Below are positions 14,101-21,271 of a DNA stretch of 23,054 bases, in pieces. Below the pieces are notes generated by a model, which made no database searches, was not told where the DNA came from, and saw only the letters and a program-made list of their open reading frames with translations. The DNA is from Elusimicrobia bacterium CG08_land_8_20_14_0_20_59_10. GTDB taxonomy: Bacteria > Elusimicrobiota > Elusimicrobia > Elusimicrobiales > UBA9959. Position 1 is the stretch's first letter. Every line of letters begins with the position of its first letter. Made by a program: the position numbers and the translations under genes. The DNA lies in the NCBI GenBank assembly GCA_002779045.1, contig PEXO01000066.1:1-23054 (forward strand). Reading direction: 5' to 3'.

Positions 14101-14970
14101 CTAGAAATTCCTGAATTTCCCCGGGTCGCAGGCCCGCTCCTGCCGCATGGCCTGGGGGCAATCTTGGAAATACGGGGTACTGGCCTCCCAATATCTGCGT
14201 TCCAGCTTCCCCAGGAAAACACCATAATCGTGCAGGGTCGCTATCCAGCAATGAGCTGTCCGGTCTTCATTGAACAGGTATAGATTGCCCAGAAAGTTCT
14301 TGCAGCCGAAGATAGCTATCTCCGTAAAGCCTACAGCCGTGCCGTCATCGCGGGCAGCGGCGGTAAATCTCAGGTTCCCGCCGGAAACCGCGGGGCTTGG
14401 TCCAAGGCCGGCGCCGTCTGTTGCCTTTTCCATAAAATCGACCGTCCAGGCCCCCGCCGACGGGGTAGAGGGATCCAGACTGCCAAGGACCCGCAGGGCC
14501 GCTTCCCAGTCCTTGCCGGCGGGGTAGCCCCGGGCCGAGCGGAAAGTAAGGTAATAGCGATGCAGGTATTTGTGCAGCACGCCTTGTACCCGGTAGCGCG
14601 CGCCCCCCTTCGCGGCAGCGGTAGAACGGAAATACTCGAACATGGAGTAGTCCGACAACTGCTCGCGCAGCGCCGGCGGGTTCCCTGCCCGTTCGCGCGC
14701 CCTGGCGAAAACATCCTCCGTCAGAACGGCCTTTACGTCCGGCACATTCTCGGCGGCAATATCAAGCGTGAACGCGCGCGACTTGGGCGCCAGGGAGTAC
14801 ACCGGCGTTATCCCCTTATGCGCCACCCCGGGCACGGCCGCCACGCTGGACCAATCTGCGGGAAGCCGTATAACATGCTTAAGGTCCTTGGCGGTGAGCC
14901 ACGCCGCCTCGCCCGCGCACAAGGGCGAAGCCAAGGCAGCCAGCACCGCACACAATAGCATCCGCTTCAT
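14101..14970 (-). CDS. Secreted or periplasmic protein of unknown function
   Basis: A 289-residue protein on the minus strand, convergent with the fragment at 13570-14046. It opens with a clear signal peptide: basic MKRM, a hydrophobic core of about 13 residues (LLCAVLAALASPL), then CAGEA as the likely cleavage region around residues 18-20. There is no true lipobox. The mature part has no motif that I recognise. A region near 30-175 has the mixed character of an alpha/beta domain, and the C-terminal third contains four cysteines (GCKNF, HCWIA, QDCPQ, RACDP) that could form disulfides outside the cytoplasm. No ribosome binding site is visible. A TATAAT on the minus strand (15019-15014) is the likely -10. 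Confidence 0.7.
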   Translation of the reverse strand: MKRMLLCAVLAALASPLCAGEAAWLTAKDLKHVIRLPADWSSVAAVPGVAHKGITPVYSLAPKSRAFTLDIAAENVPDVKAVLTEDVFARARERAGNPPALREQLSDYSMFEYFRSTAAAKGGARYRVQGVLHKYLHRYYLTFRSARGYPAGKDWEAALRVLGSLDPSTPSAGAWTVDFMEKATDGAGLGPSPAVSGGNLRFTAAARDDGTAVGFTEIAIFGCKNFLGNLYLFNEDRTAHCWIATLHDYGVFLGKLERRYWEASTPYFQDCPQAMRQERACDPGKFRNF

Positions 14971-15026
14971 GATAATAGATTTTACAACTTAGCCCGGCTG
15001 TTCCTCCCGCTTAATTATAAACACAA

Positions 15027-15055
15027 TTGCCAGCCTTGCGTTGAAGAGTTAAAAT
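15027..15055 (+). promoter_or_regulatory. Sigma-70-type promoter for the EF-Tu domain-2 gene
   Basis: TTGCCA (15027-15032) and TAAAAT (15050-15055) are exactly 17 bp apart. The predicted start near 15062 leaves a short leader with a strong AGGGGGAG ribosome binding site (15068-15074) just before the ATG at 15077. Confidence 0.55.
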
Positions 15056-15076
15056 AGGGGAAAATCAGGGGGAGCT

Positions 15077-15403
15077 ATGGGATTATTCGGAGATCTTTTC
15101 AGTTCAAAGAACGGCCCCGAGGCCCGGGCCTTCGTAATGAAGGCCGCGGATGTCTTCGGTATTGCCGGCCGCGGCGCCCTGGTTACCGGCCGGGTTGAAG
15201 CCGGCGCCATTGCTGACGGCGATACGGTCTATTTCACCTCCGTCACAGGCAAAAAGCTGTCCGCGCGCGTAAAAGTGGAGCTGGACCAGGATAAATGCCC
15301 CGGCTAGGTTGCCGCCGCCGGCATGAACGCCGGCCTTCACCTGCCCGGCATAGAAAAAGAAGAGATCGCCGCCGGCACCCTGCTCACCGGCCTGCCGCAA
15401 TAA
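15077..15403 (+). pseudogene. EF-Tu domain 2-like mini-protein interrupted by an amber codon
   Basis: The first 76 codons end at TAG 15305-15307. They contain DVFGIAGRGALVTGRVEAG and GDTVYF, a close match to the second (beta-barrel) domain of EF-Tu-type GTPases. After the TAG the same frame continues for 31 codons to TAA 15401-15403, reading VAAAGMNAGLHLPGIEKEEI then AAGTLL, which is the expected end of that same domain. The full-length product would be a free-standing domain of about 108 residues without any GTPase domain, after a short MGLFGDLFSSK-type N-terminus. GAG to TAG (Glu) is one single-base change that would explain the break. The good promoter and ribosome binding site suggest a recent loss, a sequence error or readthrough. 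The role of such stand-alone domains is unknown to me. Confidence 0.7.
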
Positions 15404-15551
15404 ATAGAAAGAGGACAGCCCTTATACAGGTGACTGTTCTCAAGATCGCCCCGGAATGATCATCCGACGACCATCGATAATTAATGCCGCTGCTGTGGCT
15501 TAAACACCGTCACAATGTTGCTTATATCGTTTTAGGCTGGAACACATAATG

Positions 15552-15560
15552 TGGTATACT
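15552..15560 (+). promoter_or_regulatory. Extended -10 promoter for the AAA/DUF4143 gene
   Basis: TGGTATACT (15552-15560) is an extended -10 (TGn-TATACT); the -35 region (TTAGGC, 17 bp upstream) is poor. The transcript would start near 15567, which rules out the upstream GTG at 15551 and supports the ATG at 15602, preceded by CGGAGGT (15583-15589). The 148 bp between 15404 and 15551 show no gene, only a loose 8-bp stem (15411-15418 with 15434-15441). Confidence 0.4.
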
Positions 15561-15601
15561 GTTCTATAGAAAAACAATATTCCGGAGGTTATTCCTGCGC
15601 C

Positions 15602-16864
15602 ATGAACGAGATATTTGACGAATGGGATGCGTACGCGCTGAAAAAGACCCTGCTTCCGCGGGCTTTGGACCCGGAAAAGATCCTGCGTGAATCGGCCCTG
15701 AAAATAGTCGCGCTTACAGGAATACGCCGTTGCGGCAAATCAAGCGCGCTTATCCTGCTAAGACAGAAACTTGCGCAGGAAGGTAAAAAGGCCGCCTATC
15801 TGAACCTTGAGGACAGCCGGATCAAGGATTCCCCGTCCCTGCTTGACGACATCCTGAAATGGTTCGGGGATCGCGGCTATCTGCTGCTGGATGAAATAAC
15901 CAGCGCCGCGGACTGGGAAGGCTGGCTGTTAAGAAATCACGAGATGCTGAAAGGCCGGCTGAACCTGGTAATAAGCTCTTCCCGCAGTTCGCTTGCCAGG
16001 CCCTCAAAACCGCTCAGGGGAAGGATCTCGGCGCACGAACTCGGGCCCCTTTCATTGGCTGAATTTTTAAAATTCAGGAAAATACAGGTGGAGCCGACCA
16101 CCGCGGGAACAGGGAGATGGGAAAGAGCTTTTGGGGATTATCTCACTTACGGGGGCTTTCCGGAAGCGGCGCTCACTGCGGACAAAACCGACAGGGTCAG
16201 GCTGATCGCCTCCTATTTCCGCGACGTAGTCGGGCTGGATGTGGCTGAAATTTCATCCTCGGAAATCTCAGCGGTGGAAACCTTCGGAAAATACATTATT
16301 GAAGCGCCGTATTTTTCGGCTTCAAAATGCCTGCGTTTTTTTCAGACGCTCGGCCATAAGATCGGCAAGTCAAAACTGCTCCAGCTGGAAAAATATGCGC
16401 AGGACAGTTACCTTTTTTTCTTCGTTCCGATCTTCTCACATACGCTCAAGGACCGGGCGCAATACCCCCGCAAGGCGTACCTGGGCGACACCGGCTTTCT
16501 TTATGCCATAAGCGGCCGCACCGACCTGGGCAGACTTTTTGAGAACGCAGTCTATCTGGAACTGCGCCGCAGGCTTTCCCCCGTGACGGACCTCCACTAC
16601 TGGAAGGATCAGGCTGGAGCGGAGACGGATTTTGTAGTCCGCGAAGGGCTGCGCGCGGTAAAAGTTATCCAGGCGTGCTATTCAATAAAAGATAAAAAAA
16701 CCGAACTACGCGAAACCCGCGGCCTTGCCGCCTGCGCCCGGAAATTCGGCTTATCCGCCGGCACCATAATTACAGTAAGCGACGAGGGGGAAAAAACGAT
16801 CGAAGGCGTGAAGATCCGCTTCGTTCCTTTCAGGAAATGGCTGGCAGCCCCCGGCCTGCGGTAA
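15602..16864 (+). CDS. AAA-family ATPase with DUF4143 domain
   Basis: A 420-residue protein from the ATG at 15602. An N-terminal ATPase (AAA_14 type) has Walker A GIRRCGKS (40-47) and Walker B YLLLDE (D97, E98), followed by the sensor-like VISSSRSSL and the REH-like RGRISAHELGPLSLAEFLKF segment. The C-terminal DUF4143 part (about 200-400) includes KAYLGDTGFLYAI, FENAVYLELRRR, and WKDQAGAETDFVV followed by AVKVIQACY. That last stretch resembles the D-(D/E)xK-like core of this family (D in ETDF, K in VKV). These proteins are widespread, often exchanged between genomes, and mostly of unknown role; some are suspected of acting in defence. It stands alone, with its own promoter. Confidence 0.85.
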   Translation: MNEIFDEWDAYALKKTLLPRALDPEKILRESALKIVALTGIRRCGKSSALILLRQKLAQEGKKAAYLNLEDSRIKDSPSLLDDILKWFGDRGYLLLDEITSAADWEGWLLRNHEMLKGRLNLVISSSRSSLARPSKPLRGRISAHELGPLSLAEFLKFRKIQVEPTTAGTGRWERAFGDYLTYGGFPEAALTADKTDRVRLIASYFRDVVGLDVAEISSSEISAVETFGKYIIEAPYFSASKCLRFFQTLGHKIGKSKLLQLEKYAQDSYLFFFVPIFSHTLKDRAQYPRKAYLGDTGFLYAISGRTDLGRLFENAVYLELRRRLSPVTDLHYWKDQAGAETDFVVREGLRAVKVIQACYSIKDKKTELRETRGLAACARKFGLSAGTIITVSDEGEKTIEGVKIRFVPFRKWLAAPGLR

Positions 16865-16941
16865 ACCGGGTTAATACACGCCAGGGATACCACAGTGCCG
16901 CCAATGTCATTCGGCATATAAAACTACAGGGAGAAACAATT

Positions 16942-18783
16942 ATGAGATCGGTGCCGCCCAATGCAACGTTCAGCGTTATCAGGAGATTTGCCAAAGACGC
17001 GCATAAAACGGCCGAAGAGTTCGGCCGGGCGCTGGACAGGTTCGGGCGCGAGCCCGGGGAGCCCTGGCAGGCCGCCGCCGACGGGTTCCGGGAAAAGCTG
17101 GCCGGGCTTGGCAGGGAGCTGGCCGGCGTAAAAGGAAAAAATTCCCTGCCGGCGGCGGCGCGCAGGGAATTCGCCGCCCGCGTGCAGGCGCTTGCCGGGG
17201 ACCTGGCCGGGCTGCGCAGTATGCTGCGCTGCGCGGTGCTGGACGCCTGCCCGCAGGAAGAGATAAAGCGCCCCGCGGACGGCGCGGCCGAAAGGATTTG
17301 GAAGGACTATGAAAAAATTACTGCCGGGACCTCGGACCGCGTACTGCGGCTGGACGCTGTGGTGCGGCTGGCGCGGCGCTCCCACGACCCCGCCGCCGCG
17401 TTCACGCTGGTCTGCCCGCTGCTGACGGAGCGCCTGGACACGCCTGGCCTGTTCTATATCGTGCCCGCGCTCGGGACCCTGGTGCAGCACATCCCCCTGC
17501 CGCGCCTCGGGGGGCTCACCCTCATGGAGAGCATTGCGAAGGATTTCAGGGAACAGACCCTTTCAGGCGCCGCCACGGACGGCCTCTTCACCAGGTTCCT
17601 GGAAGGGATGCTGTCCGAAGACCCCGCCCGGCGCAAGGAAGCCCGCAAAGAGCTTGACCGTGTAAGGACCGCCAGCACCGACGAGCGCTGCGGCCGCGGT
17701 TCACAAGGCGGTATCTCCAACAGCAGGGAGATCTTGGGCGTCTGGACGGGCGTGAAGGCCGCGCTTTCCCACCCGGACCCGGTCCGCCGCCGGGCCGCGC
17801 TCTGCGCCCTCCCGGTGCTGCAGTTCAGTTTCATCACCCGTGAATTCCCGGGCGAGTGCGCGGAATTCATTGCGCGCGGCCTGTGGGATGAGGATGGTAC
17901 CGTACGGTATAAGACGCTGCGCTTCGCTTCGGACCTGGCGCTGATAGGCAGGGTGCACGAACCGGAAACCCTCGCGCTCCTGGAGAAGACCGCTGAAGGC
18001 CTGCTTCCCAAAGCGGAGGGGAAAAGGCCGCAGACGGCGGCTTCCGCGCGCAAGCTGCTTAAGACCATAGCGGGCATCCGCAAGTACGACAGGGAGCGGG
18101 CGGCCGCCCCCGCGCCCCGCGCCGCCGGGCCGGAGGCCGGGGGCCGGGAGCTTTCCTTTACAATTCCTATCCGCCGGCCCTTTGAGACGGTCTTCCAGTT
18201 TAAAATAACCCTGCTGGGGACGGAGCCGCCGGTGTGGCGGCGCATACAGGTGCCCGGCTCCTATACTTTTTACGACCTGCACGTCGCCCTGCAGAACGCC
18301 ATGGGCTGGACCGACAGCCACCTGCACGCGTTCGAAACAGCCGGCGCGCGCCGGGTACGCATAGAATCGCCCTACGCCGCGGAGGATATTTACGAAGAAA
18401 TAAACGACTTCACCACCGAGGCCGCCTTGGCGAAGTATTTACAGCGGGAGGGCGACGCGGCCGTCTACGAGTACGACTTCGGCGACGGCTGGCGGCACGA
18501 GGTTACGCTTGAGAAGATACTGCCGAAAGCCCCGGGAATAACCTACCCCGTCTGCCTGGACGGCCGGCTGGCCTGCCCGCCCGAGGATTGCGGCGGCCCC
18601 GGCGGCTACGCGGACTGCCTGAAGCTCGCGGCCGGCAAGCGCCCCAACGAGGAAGAAGAGGAGAACCGCCGCCTGAAGACCTGGCTGGGCGACTGGCGGC
18701 CGGAGGAATTCGACCCCGGCGCGGTGGTTTTCGAAGACCCCCGCACCCGCTTTCTTGAAACCATGGAAGATGCTGAGCTTTAG
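16942..18783 (+). CDS. HEAT-like repeat protein fused to a pRiA4b ORF-3 domain
   Basis: The start is the ATG at 16942 after AGGGAGA (16928-16934), giving 613 residues; the frame is open further upstream but without a good start. Residues 1-400 are mostly helical, with an Arg/Ala/Glu-rich N-terminal segment (about 1-110) and HEAT-like helical pairs after it (for instance DPVRRRAALCALPVL and DEDGTVRYKTLRFASDLAL). Residues from about 414 form a pRiA4b ORF-3-like domain: FQFKITLLGTEPPVWRRIQV, FYDLHVALQNAMGW, YEYDFGDGWRHEV, CPPEDCGGPGGY and the acidic C-terminal FDPGAVVFEDP. That domain occurs in many mobile-element and accessory proteins and has no settled function. The fusion is the unusual part. 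It may be a large adaptor-like protein; no catalytic motif is seen. Confidence 0.8.
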   Translation: MRSVPPNATFSVIRRFAKDAHKTAEEFGRALDRFGREPGEPWQAAADGFREKLAGLGRELAGVKGKNSLPAAARREFAARVQALAGDLAGLRSMLRCAVLDACPQEEIKRPADGAAERIWKDYEKITAGTSDRVLRLDAVVRLARRSHDPAAAFTLVCPLLTERLDTPGLFYIVPALGTLVQHIPLPRLGGLTLMESIAKDFREQTLSGAATDGLFTRFLEGMLSEDPARRKEARKELDRVRTASTDERCGRGSQGGISNSREILGVWTGVKAALSHPDPVRRRAALCALPVLQFSFITREFPGECAEFIARGLWDEDGTVRYKTLRFASDLALIGRVHEPETLALLEKTAEGLLPKAEGKRPQTAASARKLLKTIAGIRKYDRERAAAPAPRAAGPEAGGRELSFTIPIRRPFETVFQFKITLLGTEPPVWRRIQVPGSYTFYDLHVALQNAMGWTDSHLHAFETAGARRVRIESPYAAEDIYEEINDFTTEAALAKYLQREGDAAVYEYDFGDGWRHEVTLEKILPKAPGITYPVCLDGRLACPPEDCGGPGGYADCLKLAAGKRPNEEEEENRRLKTWLGDWRPEEFDPGAVVFEDPRTRFLETMEDAEL

Positions 18784-18982
18784 CCCCGGCGATCCGGTGC
18801 TATCCGGTGACATAATACCTGGATTTGCGGATGGGGACTCCCCGGAGGAGGCCACAGGGAACCTGTTGAGGGATAATGACTATCTTGCGGAATCATCCTT
18901 TGATGAGGTTACTGCTTTGGAGCTTAAATCAGAGAAAGCCACGGTTCATTCTCTCAAAGAGCTCGTTGCAGCCAAGAGATAG
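18770..18982 (+). CDS. Small hypothetical ORF before the HNH pseudogene
   Basis: A 70-codon frame from an ATG overlapping the end of the upstream gene; a TTG at 18866 with AGGGA (18856-18860) five bases upstream would give a 38-residue product instead. The C-terminal half (ESSFDEVTALELKSEKATV then HSLKELVAAKR) is charged and looks helical. I do not recognise it. It ends 14 bp before the HNH gene and shares that gene's lower GC, so it could be a small partner or a leftover from the same transfer. Reality as a gene is doubtful. Confidence 0.3.
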   Translation: MLSFSPGDPVLSGDIIPGFADGDSPEEATGNLLRDNDYLAESSFDEVTALELKSEKATVHSLKELVAAKR

Positions 18983-18996
18983 GGGATATTGCATAA

Positions 18997-19913
18997 ATGC
19001 CAGGTAATTACGACAACAATGAGATTGATGCTCAGGTCCGCGCTCTGGCGTTTGATTTCCTAAAGAAGCAAGCTGCTATATATGGGGACGTTATCGCGCG
19101 CACGATATTAGAGCGGGGATTTGAGTTCCAAGGGCATAATATCTCATTGATTGGGCCACAGGGGATTTTTCGTCCAGCCATTCTCCCTATCCCAATAAGC
19201 ATTACTTCCGTTCCGATTATTGAAGGCAGGGAGCGGCCATACGATGATGAAGTAGGGGCTAACATCGGTATCGCGGAGACAATCCTCAACACCGGGATAA
19301 TGTTGGTCTCCGGATGGCTATGCAGCACAATGTGCCGCTAATATATAATCATGGCGTCGTCCCAGGTAGATATATGCCGATCTGGCCCGCCTATGTAACA
19401 CACGATGACCTCCAGAACTTAACTTTTAGCGTCGCAGTTGATGACGCGAAACTTTCATTTGTGTCCAATACGGATATGGTTGCAGCAGAGGCTCGCAGGC
19501 AATACGTAACAAGCAGGGTGACTCAGCGGTTGCATCAGCGGGATTTTAGATTCAAGGTGCTTGCGGCTTATCACTCTCAGTGTGCCATTTGTAGCCTTAG
19601 ACATGAGGAACTGCTAGACGCAGCGCATATCCTGCCGGACACACATCCGCAGGGGCTTCCTGTTGTCCCGAATGGATTGGCCCTGTGTAAGCTGCACCAT
19701 GCCGCCTTTGATCGGAATATTATTGGAATTCGTCCAGACTTAAAGGTGGAGATCCGCGAAGACGTGTGAAAAGAAACAGATGGGCCAATGCTTCAACATG
19801 GGCTGCAGGAATTCAACAATGCCCCCGTATGGATTCCTCGGAAAGATGGTCTGCGCCCCAGGCGGGAGTTTATTGAAGAACGGTATCAACTGTTCCGCGA
19901 TTTCCAGCTGTGA
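18997..19913 (+). pseudogene. HNH endonuclease, broken by a frameshift and an in-frame stop
   Basis: The first piece (18997 onward) runs to RPYDDEVGA at about 19260. The family sequence then continues two bases out of frame, from HRYRGDNPQHRDNVGLRMAM (CAT at 19263) through VPLIYNHGVVPGRYMPIWP. The HNH module follows: C-x2-C at 19581 and 19590, LDAAHILPD, then NGLALCKLHHAAFD. A TGA at 19767-19769 interrupts REDV; beyond it the same frame reads KETDGPMLQHGLQ and RPRREFIEERYQLFRDF, the normal end of these proteins, to the TGA at 19911-19913. From memory of the family, about five residues are missing at the first break, consistent with a 13-base deletion. The intact gene would be a roughly 309-residue putative restriction-type nuclease. 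GC is lower than in the surroundings. Confidence 0.85.
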
Positions 19914-20050
19914 TAGCCGCAAAAGAACAATGGAAGATCCAACGCAAATTCAAACTGCCGCCGACGGTAAAGGGTGCCGGACACTGCGGCTGAAAATAAC
20001 AATCCCGGTCGGCTGCTCGGTTGAATTGGGGATGGCTACATACCGCAGTC

Positions 20051-20091
20051 TATGGTAATATATTACCATAAACATGGTAAAATAAGACCAT
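20051..20091 (+). promoter_or_regulatory. Two phased palindromic operators before the HTH-nucleotidyltransferase gene
   Basis: A perfect 20-base palindrome, tatggtaatatattaccata (20051-20070), contains ATGGT-N8-ACCAT (20052-20069). A second ATGGT-N8-ACCAT follows at 20074-20091, exactly 22 bp on, so both sites face the same side of the helix. TAAAAT (20078-20083) lies inside the second site and may be the -10. The first gene downstream has an HTH domain, so self-repression is likely. Confidence 0.65.
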
Positions 20092-20136
20092 AAGCTATAA
20101 GGCGGAATGTGGCCGGGGCGGTTCCAGGAGAAGATC

Positions 20137-20679
20137 ATGCTGAGTTTCAGGTCTAAAGTGGCGCGGAAGCTGCTTAACTATTTCTTCATCAACGAAAGCG
20201 CGGAGCTTTACGTGAACGAGGCCGCGCGCCTGCTGCAGGAGGACCCCAAGAACGTATACCGCATGCTGGTGCTTTTTGAAAACGAAGGGCTGCTCAAAAG
20301 CAGGTTCAAGGGCAGGGAGCGCTATTTCACTCCCGACAGGGGGGCGCCGGAGTATAAGAATTACAAGGCCGTTTTTATGCGCGGCGCCGGCGTGGAGCGC
20401 CTTCTGAAGGACGCCCTGGCCGGGCTTGAGGGTTTAAAGAGCGCGTATATATTTGGTTCGTACGCGAACGCCGGCTTTACCGCGCACAGCGACATAGACG
20501 TGCTCCTAGTAGGCGAGCACGCGCCGCTGGAGGCCGAGCGGGCGGTGTTCAAACTGCGCAAAAGTCTAGGGCGGGAATTGAACCTGGTCAGTATGACCAC
20601 CGGGGAATTCGGCCGAAAAAAGGGGAAGGACCAGTTCCTGAAAAGCGTTTTCGAGAAAAAGACCATAAAGGTCGTCTAA
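20137..20679 (+). CDS. Winged-HTH plus nucleotidyltransferase protein
   Basis: The ATG at 20137 has AGGAG (20126-20130) at ideal distance and is preferred over the ATG at 20107; product 180 residues. Residues about 8-65 form a winged helix-turn-helix (VNEAARLLQEDPKNVYRMLVLF then ENEGLLKS and a basic wing). Residues about 85-175 are a small DNA-polymerase-beta-like nucleotidyltransferase: FGSYANAGFTAHSDIDVLLVG, with G107-S108 and the metal-binding pair D119-x-D121. MNT-type proteins of this kind act as antitoxins in MNT/HEPN pairs, and some add AMP to the HEPN partner. The next gene starts 1 bp after this stop and looks HEPN-like. The HTH could bind the tandem palindromes upstream. An HTH fused to the transferase is a neat single-protein form of regulator and antitoxin. 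Confidence 0.82.
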   Translation: MLSFRSKVARKLLNYFFINESAELYVNEAARLLQEDPKNVYRMLVLFENEGLLKSRFKGRERYFTPDRGAPEYKNYKAVFMRGAGVERLLKDALAGLEGLKSAYIFGSYANAGFTAHSDIDVLLVGEHAPLEAERAVFKLRKSLGRELNLVSMTTGEFGRKKGKDQFLKSVFEKKTIKVV

Positions 20680-20680
20680 A

Positions 20681-20953
20681 ATGGACAAGAATTTCTTTTC
20701 CGCCCAGTCCTTTACTGCGGAGGAGCTTGAGAAGCTGCGTAAGTCCGCGGAGAAATACCTGGCGATCTCGGGGAAGAACCGCGAGCCTGAGGTGAAGTTC
20801 CATTTCACCTACATGGCGCTGATCAAAATAGGCATCTATCTGATAGCCAGGGAGGGCTACCGCGTTAAAAGCCGCCCGGGCCACCATCAGATGATGATAG
20901 AAGAGTTGGGCGAACTGCTGAAAAGCGAGGACGTTGTGAATACGGTGACATAA
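20681..20953 (+). CDS. HEPN-like protein, probable partner of the nucleotidyltransferase (possibly truncated)
   Basis: A 90-residue helical protein starting 1 bp after the upstream stop. The segment HFTYMALIKIGIYLIAREGY followed by RVKSRPGHHQMMIEELGELL resembles HEPN-type partners of MNT proteins. R61 and H68 form an R-x6-H pair, within the R-x4-6-H range known for HEPN RNases. From memory, related proteins go on for some 30-40 residues with a basic, Tyr-containing segment, whereas this one ends at VVNTVT with TAA 20951-20953. No continuation is recognisable in any frame downstream, so the C-terminus may be lost. It could be an inactive remnant, a short active form, or a substrate for nucleotidyl transfer. 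Likely co-transcribed with the upstream gene. Confidence 0.65.
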   Translation: MDKNFFSAQSFTAEELEKLRKSAEKYLAISGKNREPEVKFHFTYMALIKIGIYLIAREGYRVKSRPGHHQMMIEELGELLKSEDVVNTVT

Positions 20954-21271
20954 TACTTATATGCCAATTGGCGGCTATAAAATACTACAGTATTCCGTCT
21001 GCGACGGTTGGGTGAATAATTTATTGGACGGGAAAAAGAACCCTTGTATATGCCTTCCTTGCCTCTAAGTGCAGAGCTGGATGTTGATGCGCGTTTATTT
21101 CATCTATAGTACCTGATGTAAAAGTGCAGCCATTGGCTGCATAAATGGTTCCTGGCTTGTTCACCTGTTAAAACTGTCACCAGTGGTGGCAGAAACTTCC
21201 CCAAAATAGCCGCTTCCAACCCGACAGACGGTTGTCGGGTTCGTATGCTATTTGTACGGCAAGGGGGGATT
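20954..21271 (+). other. AT-richer structured gap with three strong hairpins
   Basis: No gene is seen in these 318 bp. A 10-base palindrome (20963-20972) and a small hairpin (20981-20985 with 20990-20994) lie on the left. A possible promoter, TTGATG (21084-21089) and TAGTAC (21107-21112), has a 17-bp spacer. Three hairpins follow: 7 bp (21125-21131 with 21135-21141), 8 bp with one G-T pair (21174-21181 with 21185-21192), and a perfect 9 bp (21218-21226 with 21233-21241). The last ends 30 bp before the DUF1016 start. This could be a structured leader RNA or the scar of a mobile element. Confidence 0.45.

Noticed and set aside
16837..16941. Upstream extension of the HEAT-pRiA4b protein to 648 residues
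   Set aside because: It would overlap the end of the AAA/DUF4143 gene and has no ribosome binding site, whereas the ATG at 16942 has AGGGAGA at a good distance.
15305..19769. Stop-codon recoding (TAG or TGA read as an amino acid) to explain the in-frame stops
   Set aside because: Intact genes in the window end normally with TAG (rplT, pheS) and TGA (pheT, dapL), and one of the broken genes also has a frameshift. Nonsense mutation is simpler; local readthrough at the 15305 TAG is not excluded.
20954..21271. Integron attC site
   Set aside because: The hairpins are separate small stems, and I could not find properly placed RYYYAAC and GTTRRRY boxes around one long imperfect palindrome. No integrase is present.
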